DNA of 7,519 nt from Ruminococcaceae bacterium UBA2806 (GCA_002351795.1 DEHG01000072.1:1-7519); one strand, 5' to 3'. Counted from the first letter of the stretch, positions 1 to 6,563 are shown. Notes: generated by a model from the sequence alone, not told the origin. A program made the numbers and translations.

Positions 1-84
1 TTATGAAAAGGGCTTGTCATAACGTTTAAAAAGACATTTCTTTCCGAGAAAAAAGGTTTATTACTTGTATACAGAAAATGCTGT

Positions 85-131
85 GCAGCCGGTAATTATC
101 GAATAATAGCATTACGATAATTACCGACTGC
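85..131 (-). terminator. Long hairpin after the last gene, probable terminator
   Basis: About 38 nt past the last stop codon, CGGTAATTATCG (90-101) and CGATAATTACCG (115-126) form a perfect 12-bp stem. It is extended at the base by GCAG/CTGC (85-88/128-131) after one mismatch and at the tip by TAAT/ATTA (104-107/111-114), for about 20 pairs in all. On the minus strand it is followed by ACAGCATTTTCTG, only a weak T-tract, so efficient intrinsic termination is not certain. Position and symmetry make it the best candidate for the end of the operon, and it could work for a gene arriving from the left as well. No gene is seen in 1-169. Confidence 0.55.
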
Positions 132-169
132 CTGAAACATTTTGCATCTGCTTTTCCGGACCAAATTTA

Positions 170-655
170 TTATTTTTTTCTTGAACGCAGTGATTTGATA
201 CCGACTTTAATTGTACCCACTGCAGGTATCATAAGAAAAACGATCCCCGCAATCCCGAACAATAAGCTTGAAGAATCATCTGCAATTTCATAATCCTCTT
301 CGTTATCATTATAATAAACAAATACGGTTTTTTTATCGCCTATTTTTTCGGTCGGCTTTGTACTGCTTTCACGTTCTTCATAAAAGCTGTACTTTTTTTT
401 GCTGTAAATGTTTTCAAACCTCCATGTCAGCTTATACTCATAATATGTATCATATTTATTGTAGTTTGTGCGGTTGGGATCATCCTTGTTTTTAAGCTTT
501 TGCTTTTCCCGTACATCGGTATCCATCAGTACTGCTTCCGTACTGAACTTCACCTGTGACAATAAATAATCCTTCCAAATATAAAGCGTTATAAGAAAAG
601 CAATGAGGCTGATAATGATACAGGCAATATACCATGTGTTGATTCGTTTTTTCAT
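170..655 (-). CDS. Small two-helix membrane protein, DUF3592-like
   Basis: 161 aa from ATG 655. A basic start (MKKR) leads into a membrane helix at about 8-26, then a roughly 100-residue soluble segment with alternating hydrophobic strands rich in Tyr, Lys, Asp and Glu, and a second membrane helix at about 131-150 ending in a basic tail (LRSRKK). A beta-rich domain between two helices, with TEAVLMDTDV early and KTVFVYYNDNEEDYEI late, resembles DUF3592 proteins, whose function is unknown; the match is by eye. It starts 7 nt after the pseudokinase stop, so it is probably coupled to it and may be an accessory membrane partner. An alternative ATG at 679 would overlap the pseudokinase by 17 nt and has a weaker ribosome binding site; the purine-rich GAGAGAAG fits 655 somewhat better. 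Two consecutive TAA codons end it. Confidence 0.8.
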   Translation of the reverse strand: MKKRINTWYIACIIISLIAFLITLYIWKDYLLSQVKFSTEAVLMDTDVREKQKLKNKDDPNRTNYNKYDTYYEYKLTWRFENIYSKKKYSFYEERESSTKPTEKIGDKKTVFVYYNDNEEDYEIADDSSSLLFGIAGIVFLMIPAVGTIKVGIKSLRSRKK

Positions 656-662
656 ATCTGTT

Positions 663-3338
663 TCATCTTCTCTCGTCATGCTCTACAGGATCACTTTCAG
701 CGTTGACCGTTACGGTACATTTCCTGCTCAAATTTCCGCATAATATGGTTATTTCTGTTCTGCCTTCGGAGTGACCCTTAAAAGTCATGGCAAGAGTGTT
801 CTTATCTATATGTACAACATCCGTAACAGCCGGATCACCGACCTCATATTCGACAGCTGAAAGATCTTTAATATTGCTTAGATCTATCTCAAGAGTAAAT
901 TCTTCATTCAATCCAATAGTTATTTCATCTGCGGAAATATTCAGCTCAGGCTCGGTATTTTTACTTCGTTCTTCTTCACTTCCGCTGAGAAGAACTACTA
1001 TATCTTCGCCACTTGCGGCAAATAATCCTGCCTTCGGTCCCTGAGCAAAGATCGTACCGGTCGTGTACGGATTTTCCTCCCCGGCATATATCAGCAGGTT
1101 GAATCCTGCCTCTGTAACTATCTTATCCGCTTCATCAACCTCAAGTCCGATAATATCTGGAACTTCCGAGACTTGTTTTGCAGAATTTACGGTCAGTATG
1201 ATCTCTGATCCTTTTTTTGCTTCGCTGCCGGGTTCAACGCTTTGTTTCAGCACTGTATCCTCAGCTTTGCCCGCATCGGTTTCATATGTAAATCTTACAG
1301 ACAAACCGCTGTCGATCATTTTTTGCATTGCGTCATTACTGCTGCTTCCGACAGTATCAGGAACGCTGACTGTTTCTTTACCCTTGCTTACCGATATTTT
1401 AACAGTATCTCCAACTGCCGCTGCTTTTCCGCCGGCAGGCTCCTGTGATACTATAAGACCATGTGCTGCAGTATCGTTTTCAGTCATTTCCGATTCACAT
1501 TTTAGACCGTAATACTCTAAAAGCTGCTTTGCTCTTTCATCATCAAGGAATGTTACATCAGGAACAACAACGCTTGCGTTTGCTGTTGATACAACTACCT
1601 TTACCGGCTCATCGGCTTTTTGTTCCGTACCTGCGGCAGGAAACTGCTCTATAATTGTACCTTCGGGCTTGCTGTCATCATATACTCTGTCTGTGACCTG
1701 TACGGGCGCACTGTCTTCTTTCGGGTTTTCAAGAACGGATTCATAGGGCATACCGGTCAGAGCGTCTGTTTTTGTCAGGACATCGGGATCGTTTTTCTCT
1801 GGTTCTGCGCCTTGTGAAACGACAATGTCCACCTTCTGATTTGCCATTACCTTGCTGTATGGAGCTATACTTTGTGAAATAACGCAGTTGCTGCAAATTA
1901 CAGAATGATATTCCTTTGTTATAGAATAATTCATGCCTATATTATCGAGAACCTGAGTACATTCTCTAAGATCTATTCCCAGAAAATTAGGCATTGTAAA
2001 TTCTCCGCTGTGAGCATTTACCGTTACACCTATAACAGTATTTTCACTTACTATAGAACCTTTATCTGTGCTTTGCGAAAGTACAAGGTTTTCTTCCTTG
2101 CCATCATCTGTTTTTTTACCCTCGATCTCTATAAGAAGTCCGTTCTTTTTCAGTTCCTCGGTCGCTTCGGATAGACTGTAATTAACAACACTCGGAACAA
2201 TTGTCTGTCCTTCTGCCATTACATCTGTAGTTGTCGTATGTCCGCCGTTTACCAATGCATTTATTCCGAAAGCTGCGCCGGCTATCACTGCTGCCGACAG
2301 GACAGGAATACCGATTTTTGCCCATAGCGGAAATTTTTTTCCCTGTTTTGATCTCAGCATAACGGGACTGTCGCTTTGAAGTTCTTTTAAAAATGTTTCC
2401 ATATCGGGGGTGCGCTTAGCGGGATCGACCGCAGCAGCGTTTATAAGGGCATTTTCCTTTGTTTTTTCAATTTTAGCTCCGTAAGCGGAAGGCTTTTTAA
2501 GGATATCCCTGTGCTTTTTTTCATATATTTCCCTGCGCTCTGCTTGTGAAGGGAGCTTGGCACCCAGCATTTCATACATTATCACTGCACAGGAAAAAAC
2601 GTCATTTTCCGGGGAAATATCTATAGTATCTGAATCATCCATCCTTTCGGGCGGGTAATACCTGTCACTGTCCTCCCTTTTTCTTTCAGCACCCTCATCG
2701 GTTACATTGAAGAAAAGATTCGTAAGATAATCGCTGAATACAAGAGAATTTTCAGCCGTCAACATAAAGCTGTCCGGAGAAAAGCCCCCTGATACATATC
2801 CGTTTTCATGAAGCTTATCAAGCGAACGGATCACGGGCAAAAATAATTTTTCGACTGAATTCATCGTCATAGGAGCTTCTTCGCTGATATGCTGTGCAAG
2901 CGGTTTTCCGTCGATCAGTTCCGTAATAACATAGGCGGTATTGTTTTTTTCAAAGCTTTCATGTATGGAGCATATATTATCGGGAAGATGTGTTTCCGCC
3001 AGAAGCTGGGCTTTTTTAAGAAGTATATTCATATATTTATAAAATGACTTCTGCTTTACCACTGTAAGCGGTATTTTTCCCATTTCCCTTGCGGCGTATC
3101 TTGTCGGAAAATATTCGTTTATTCTTACCTTTCTTTCTGTAAGAGCATCCCAGCCTATATATTTTACAGTCCAGCTGTCAATAGACAAGGGCATACCCAC
3201 GATATATCTGTCCGCAAGAACCTGTCCGGGTTCCATGCATCTTGAATCTGTCGGCAGAGTTCCTTCCTTAAAGCCGCATACGGGACAAATTGTAAATCCG
3301 TCTTCATATTGAGCCATACATTTCATACAGAATTTCAT
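663..3338 (-). CDS. PASTA-repeat transmembrane pseudokinase with N-terminal zinc ribbon
   Basis: 891 aa. A zinc ribbon (Cys4, 7, 18, 21) precedes a kinase-fold domain at about 38-320 that aligns with the upstream kinase. The catalytic residues are gone: the glycine loop reads MPLSIDSW (49-56), the VAIK Lys is Asn74, the helix C Glu is Lys109, HRD is Ser-Gly-Gly (183-185), the metal-binding Asn is Ser190, and DFG is Ser-Asp-Tyr (202-204). Fold residues survive, such as SPD (187-189), PPE (229-231) and Asp246. A membrane helix lies at about 338-363. Outside follow six PASTA-like repeats (about 378-443, 446-510, 519-587, 589-654, 656-720, 722-787; the third is the weakest) and an Ig-like, Big_2-type domain at 797-880 with Cys867 and Cys874. 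PASTA domains bind peptidoglycan fragments or lipid II in PrkC/PknB kinases. A non-catalytic wall sensor partnering the active kinase is the likely role, by inference. Confidence 0.92.
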   Translation of the reverse strand: MKFCMKCMAQYEDGFTICPVCGFKEGTLPTDSRCMEPGQVLADRYIVGMPLSIDSWTVKYIGWDALTERKVRINEYFPTRYAAREMGKIPLTVVKQKSFYKYMNILLKKAQLLAETHLPDNICSIHESFEKNNTAYVITELIDGKPLAQHISEEAPMTMNSVEKLFLPVIRSLDKLHENGYVSGGFSPDSFMLTAENSLVFSDYLTNLFFNVTDEGAERKREDSDRYYPPERMDDSDTIDISPENDVFSCAVIMYEMLGAKLPSQAERREIYEKKHRDILKKPSAYGAKIEKTKENALINAAAVDPAKRTPDMETFLKELQSDSPVMLRSKQGKKFPLWAKIGIPVLSAAVIAGAAFGINALVNGGHTTTTDVMAEGQTIVPSVVNYSLSEATEELKKNGLLIEIEGKKTDDGKEENLVLSQSTDKGSIVSENTVIGVTVNAHSGEFTMPNFLGIDLRECTQVLDNIGMNYSITKEYHSVICSNCVISQSIAPYSKVMANQKVDIVVSQGAEPEKNDPDVLTKTDALTGMPYESVLENPKEDSAPVQVTDRVYDDSKPEGTIIEQFPAAGTEQKADEPVKVVVSTANASVVVPDVTFLDDERAKQLLEYYGLKCESEMTENDTAAHGLIVSQEPAGGKAAAVGDTVKISVSKGKETVSVPDTVGSSSNDAMQKMIDSGLSVRFTYETDAGKAEDTVLKQSVEPGSEAKKGSEIILTVNSAKQVSEVPDIIGLEVDEADKIVTEAGFNLLIYAGEENPYTTGTIFAQGPKAGLFAASGEDIVVLLSGSEEERSKNTEPELNISADEITIGLNEEFTLEIDLSNIKDLSAVEYEVGDPAVTDVVHIDKNTLAMTFKGHSEGRTEITILCGNLSRKCTVTVNAESDPVEHDERR

Positions 3339-3345
3339 TGTACAT

Positions 3346-3350
3346 CCCTC
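3346..3350 (-). promoter_or_regulatory. Ribosome binding site that decides the pseudokinase start
   Basis: GAGGG on the minus strand lies 7 nt before ATG 3338. The same frame is open upstream to a GTG at 3467 overlapping the kinase gene, but that codon has no ribosome binding site and the extra 43 residues resemble nothing. ATG 3338 gives a protein starting MKFCMKC, in register with the neighbouring kinase. Confidence 0.8.
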
Positions 3351-3357
3351 GCTTATT

Positions 3358-3397
3358 TCAAAGCGGCAAACCGCATATTTGCAGATCTGCCGCTTGA
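3358..3397 (-). promoter_or_regulatory. Stem-loop in the kinase-pseudokinase intergenic gap
   Basis: In the 109-nt gap between the two kinase-like genes, TCAAGCGGCA pairs with TGCCGCTTTGA on the minus strand: 10 pairs with one bulged T, of which 8 are perfect and contiguous, around a 19-nt loop. A competing small hairpin (GCGG-TTTG-CCGC, 3363-3374) and a 10-bp palindrome (GCAGATCTGC, 3381-3390) overlap it. No T-run follows, so it is not a standard terminator. It ends about 7 nt before the next ribosome binding site, so it could affect mRNA processing, stability or translation. Function is unknown. Confidence 0.5.
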
Positions 3398-3447
3398 CTG
3401 TATTGTTTTTTATTTTTGATACTGCATACCTTACGCTAACGGGAGAT

Positions 3448-5448
3448 TTATCCCATTGCGGCGTCACCGGTAAAGTATTTCTGAGTAAAGCATTTATATT
3501 TTGTGCCGTCAGAACGAGGATATTCCGTCATACAAAGAGTAAAGTAAATATCCCTGTCTCCGATCTTCCATAGTATATCTTCTTTTTCTTCATTTGCCGG
3601 TTCACCGAATACGGCACGGGCTGTTTTGGCGATCTCATTATCAAATTCTCCGGGGTAGGAGTATTCAACACCCACAAGCTTGTTGTCTTTATAGAAAAGA
3701 TCAATTGAATCTATATAATCAGCGCTGTACCTCGGTGTTTTTATCGGAATATTCAACATTATATATTCGTCCCCATATATGGGATGTTCCTTTGACCAAT
3801 ACAGTGTTCCTTCAAACAGATCCGCAGTTTCTTCTATGCCTTTACCGAAAAGACTGTACAACATCTGGAGCAAGCCGTCTTCTATTTCAAAATTATTTTT
3901 AAGATCGGGGAACTCAATAACTTCACTGCTTTCTGAAACCTGTGACGTTGAGTTGCTGCTTTCAGTCTTGCTTTCATCGGCAGAGCTTTCTGTTTTTGAT
4001 TCGGTCTTGCTTTCTTCAGCAGAGCTTTGTGTTTTCGACTCGGTTTTGCTGTTCTGAACGGAGCTTTCTGATATGGATTCGCTTTTGCTTTCGTCATGAG
4101 AGCTTTCACTTTTTTGTATTATAGCAGCAGCGGATGATTCCTGCGGTTCTTCCTGCTTATTGCCGCCCGTAAAAACTATTGCCGCTGTTATGCCTGCTGC
4201 CAAAATCAGCACGACAACAATACCGATAATAAAAGGCATTTTGCTTTTATTTTTGTTTTTTCCGGCTTCTTCTGAGACGGAAGTATCTGGCTCTTCATTC
4301 TTTTCCGACTCTGATGATTCAGACGGGTTTGATTTTGGTTTTTCTTCCTCTTCAACATAATGGGGAACATATTCCGACAGACGTAACTCGTTATCGGACG
4401 GCGGGAGGATTGTTTTCTCGTTATCCTGACGAGTATCCGCTTTTTTCGGCAAAGGAGCTTCTATAGTACTGCTTTTTTCACCAATATCAATCCCGGGAAC
4501 TGTCCCCAGTTCTTCGATAAGCTCATCAATGCTTTGTATACGCTCATCTGGTTTTATTGCAAGTCCATGTCTGAGGACCTTTTCAAAATCCGGTTCTATC
4601 TCCACACCAAGCTCCGAAGGCATTTTCAGCTCGTCTTCAAAAACTCTGTCCGGTGCATCCGGCGGGACCGTTCCCGTTATACACCTGTACATTGTAGCAC
4701 AGATAGCGTATACATCAGTCCATGCTCCCTGTATGCCATGACGGCGGTACTGCTCCATTGGCGCATAACCGTGTTTGAGCATGACCGAAAGACTTCTTTC
4801 ATCGGCAAATTCCCTTGCAGCACCAAAATCGAGCAGCTTGACATCTTCACCGACAAGCATTATATTATCGGGACTGATATCCCTGTGGATAAGCTTTTTT
4901 TCGTGTATTTTTTTCAGTGAACGGAAAACCGGCATCAGCAGACAGACCGTATTATACGGAGATATCTTCTCTACCTGTGAAAGATAGGATTTAAGCGTTA
5001 TTCCTTCCAGATATTCCATTACAATATATACGGTATGGTTTTCCTCAAAAAAGTCCTTTACAGCCACGATACCGGGTTCATTATTGAACTTTGCAAGGGT
5101 ACGGGCTTCACGCAGAAAATTCTCACGACTTTTCGAGAACAATTCCTTTGCCGATTCCGTACTTATACTCAGAACATCATTTGATACGGTATTATTTCGG
5201 TTGACCATTCCGTTCGGGAAAAATTCCTTGACTGCCACACGGTACTGAAGCAGTGTGTCAAGCCCGATATAGGTGATTCCGAAACCGCCTTCTCCTATAA
5301 CACCGCCGATCAGATAACGGTTATTAAGCAAAGCCCCCTGTTTAAGAGTATGAGCAGGATGCTTATATTCTTCCGTATTCTTACCGCACTGCGGACATAT
5401 ACCGTTTCCCTCCGTCAGCTCGGACATACAATAAGGACAATATTTCAC
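3448..5448 (-). CDS. Transmembrane Ser/Thr protein kinase with N-terminal zinc ribbon
   Basis: 666 aa from a GTG start. A zinc ribbon at 4-21 (Cys4, 7, 18, 21) is followed by a full protein kinase domain at about 43-315. Glycine loop GEGGFG is at 52-57, VAVKEFFP has catalytic Lys74, the helix C Glu is 114 in FLREA, HRD is 188-190 with Asn195, DFG is 207-209, and GYAPMEQY is at 227-234. The motifs GITYIGLD and GYAPxEQY mark a common clostridial and cyanobacterial kinase subfamily. All catalytic residues are present, so it should phosphorylate Ser/Thr. An acidic linker leads to one membrane helix at about 404-426, a 13-residue-period Ser/Lys/Glu/Thr-rich stalk at 447-509, and an extracytoplasmic domain at 510-666 that I do not recognise. 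It has no PASTA repeats, unlike PrkC/PknB. The activation loop has Ser219 and Ser221 but no Thr. An in-frame ATG at 5457 is an alternative start but touches the ribosome binding site. Confidence 0.94.
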   Translation of the reverse strand: MKYCPYCMSELTEGNGICPQCGKNTEEYKHPAHTLKQGALLNNRYLIGGVIGEGGFGITYIGLDTLLQYRVAVKEFFPNGMVNRNNTVSNDVLSISTESAKELFSKSRENFLREARTLAKFNNEPGIVAVKDFFEENHTVYIVMEYLEGITLKSYLSQVEKISPYNTVCLLMPVFRSLKKIHEKKLIHRDISPDNIMLVGEDVKLLDFGAAREFADERSLSVMLKHGYAPMEQYRRHGIQGAWTDVYAICATMYRCITGTVPPDAPDRVFEDELKMPSELGVEIEPDFEKVLRHGLAIKPDERIQSIDELIEELGTVPGIDIGEKSSTIEAPLPKKADTRQDNEKTILPPSDNELRLSEYVPHYVEEEEKPKSNPSESSESEKNEEPDTSVSEEAGKNKNKSKMPFIIGIVVVLILAAGITAAIVFTGGNKQEEPQESSAAAIIQKSESSHDESKSESISESSVQNSKTESKTQSSAEESKTESKTESSADESKTESSNSTSQVSESSEVIEFPDLKNNFEIEDGLLQMLYSLFGKGIEETADLFEGTLYWSKEHPIYGDEYIMLNIPIKTPRYSADYIDSIDLFYKDNKLVGVEYSYPGEFDNEIAKTARAVFGEPANEEKEDILWKIGDRDIYFTLCMTEYPRSDGTKYKCFTQKYFTGDAAMG
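3965..4108 (-). repeat. In-frame 39-bp tandem repeat encoding the kinase stalk
   Basis: Three full 39-bp units (3965-4003, 4004-4042, 4043-4081) and a partial fourth (4082-4108) encode a 13-residue repeat of the form S-K-T-E-S-K-T-x-S-S-A-x-E just outside the membrane helix of the kinase. The two left units are the most alike; the right ones have diverged. The repeat keeps the reading frame, so copy-number changes would alter stalk length without breaking the protein. The composition is Ser/Thr/Glu/Lys only, expected to be disordered and wall-spanning. Confidence 0.85.
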
Positions 5449-5457
5449 TGTTATCAT

Positions 5458-5462
5458 CTCCT
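5458..5462 (-). promoter_or_regulatory. Ribosome binding site that decides the kinase start
   Basis: AGGAG on the minus strand lies 9 nt before GTG at 5448 but directly abuts the in-frame ATG at 5457, which would leave no spacer. Normal spacing therefore favours the GTG. With that start the protein begins (M)KYCPYC, placing its zinc-ribbon Cys at 4, 7, 18 and 21, exactly as in the downstream paralogue. Confidence 0.7.
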
Positions 5463-5471
5463 GTCATTCCG

Positions 5472-6563
5472 TTACCATGAGAAACGATCGCTGCAAAGCG
5501 GAACGAATACCATTTTTGTCTGACCGAGCATAATAATATCGTAAGGATTCAGTTCTTTATATGTAAGAACCATTTCCTTATTTACATAAGCATATGTTTT
5601 TCCTTCCGCATTTTGCAGGAAAAACTTTTTATTCAGCGGGTCGTAAACTATTATTGCCTGAACGCCTCTTGATATGCTGCGGTCATTATGGAGATCAATA
5701 TCTGCAATATGCTCGGCATCGCCTCTGCCGACAGTACATTTTGGCGTTGTTATTGTAAATACCTTTCCTTTTGAGGATGTATTGGTCACGGTCAGCCATG
5801 CAAGCACAAAACCATCGTTAATATCATCAAAAAGAATCTGAGTTACTCCCTCGTCATCCGGCGGGGCAGCTTTTTTGCGGGCATCCTCGATATTGCCGGT
5901 AAAACTGCTCTCGCTGATCTGTTCGGTCAGAGAACGATCTTTTACGGCAGGAGCCTGTGTATGTACAGGGATTTCGGTTTTATTGACCGATGCAGATATT
6001 TCCGGATCCGGCATATTGTGTACCGGCAAAGGTTTTTCCTGAACGGGAGCGTTTTTTTCGGGTGTTGTCTGCGGACGAGGTGTTCCGCACTGAAAACAGA
6101 ATTTACCCTTGTTTTCTGCGCCGCATATGCACTTCCATCCGTTATCCTGCTTTTCCTCTTTTTTGGGTTCGGGTCTCGGACTTCCACATTCAAAGCAGAA
6201 CTTCCCGCTATTTACAGATCCGCAGCTGCATCTCCACGTTTCCTCTTTTACTGGCGAAGATTCCTTGCTGACGTTCTCAACGAAAGAAGCTTTCTTTTCG
6301 GGAACGGGAACAGCGGGTGCAGGATCAATGTTTTCGGGTTTGTCGTCAGCCTTTACGGGAGCCTGCAAGATCGGTTCCGGCTTTGCTGCGGGAACGGTTA
6401 CAGGCTTTTTTTCCGCAGCAGGCTCATCTGTTTTCGGTTGCGGCGCAGGCTCTATAACAGGCTTCGGAGCAGGCGCAGGCGCTTTTACTGCGGAACAATG
6501 GGGACACTGTTCATATTTATCCCCGTCATAGTAATGTGAATTGGGACATCGTTTCAATTTCAT
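5472..6563 (-). CDS. Zinc-ribbon and FHA domain adaptor protein
   Basis: 363-aa soluble protein. An N-terminal zinc-ribbon-like knuckle uses Cys6, probably His10, Cys20 and Cys23. Residues 25-92 form a Pro/Ala/Lys-rich linker, probably disordered. Two near-identical zinc ribbons follow at 110-131 and 143-164, each of the form W-[RK]-C-x-C-G-x2-N-x-G-K-F-C-F-x-C-G-x-P-R-P. After a second flexible linker comes an FHA domain at about 252-356, with Gly279-Arg280, the DIDL strand at 288-291, Ser298-Arg299 and the closing MLGQTKMVFVPL block. FHA domains bind phosphothreonine peptides. Here GR and SR are kept, but the usual His after SR is not, and the usual NG before the last strands reads KT, so binding may be altered. 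GGAGG at 6571-6575, 7 nt before ATG 6563, supports the start. It sits 18 nt after the PP2C and 23 nt before the kinase; the role as phospho-reader or scaffold is inferred from that context. Confidence 0.88.
   Translation of the reverse strand: MKLKRCPNSHYYDGDKYEQCPHCSAVKAPAPAPKPVIEPAPQPKTDEPAAEKKPVTVPAAKPEPILQAPVKADDKPENIDPAPAVPVPEKKASFVENVSKESSPVKEETWRCSCGSVNSGKFCFECGSPRPEPKKEEKQDNGWKCICGAENKGKFCFQCGTPRPQTTPEKNAPVQEKPLPVHNMPDPEISASVNKTEIPVHTQAPAVKDRSLTEQISESSFTGNIEDARKKAAPPDDEGVTQILFDDINDGFVLAWLTVTNTSSKGKVFTITTPKCTVGRGDAEHIADIDLHNDRSISRGVQAIIVYDPLNKKFFLQNAEGKTYAYVNKEMVLTYKELNPYDIIMLGQTKMVFVPLCSDRFSW
6072..6236 (-). repeat. Tandem zinc-ribbon repeat inside the FHA protein gene
   Basis: Two in-frame copies (6171-6236 and 6072-6137) encode 22-residue zinc ribbons with four Cys each (112, 114, 123, 126 and 145, 147, 156, 159), spaced 33 residues apart. 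The protein copies match at most positions, including all Cys, the leading Trp and the closing P-R-P. This looks like an internal duplication of a structural unit, not a mobile repeat. Confidence 0.8.

Noticed and set aside
1..22. Near-palindrome TTATGA...TCATAA at the left edge.
   Set aside because: Only 6 perfect pairs around an imperfect centre, cut off from its left context; too short to call an operator or terminator.
656..679. ATG 679 as the start of the small membrane protein.
   Set aside because: It would overlap the pseudokinase end by 17 nt with a poorer ribosome binding site. ATG 655 gives a typical MKKR-plus-helix start, though 679 is not excluded.
3398..3447. Internal promoter in the kinase-pseudokinase gap.
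   Set aside because: The stretch is A-rich, but I found no convincing -35/-10 pair with normal spacing on the minus strand.
3339..3467. N-terminal extension of the pseudokinase to a GTG at 3467.
   Set aside because: The GTG lacks a ribosome binding site and overlaps the kinase gene. The extra 43 residues show no domain, while ATG 3338 has GAGGG at good spacing and gives the zinc-ribbon start shared with the paralogue.
3965..4108. Possible CRISPR array.
   Set aside because: The units are directly adjacent with no unique spacers and are in frame within a kinase gene, so this is a coding tandem repeat.
3882..4109. Minus-strand frame rich in Lys, Ala and Arg with repeats.
   Set aside because: It is the frame-shifted reading of the 39-bp repeat in the kinase stalk; the repeat makes any frame there look periodic.
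5961..6539. Long plus-strand open frames opposite the FHA protein gene (also 1063-1512 and 4534-4920 opposite the kinase-like genes).
   Set aside because: They lie opposite strongly supported genes, are compositionally odd (Arg/Phe- or Ser-rich), show no domain, and reflect the biased codons of the real genes.
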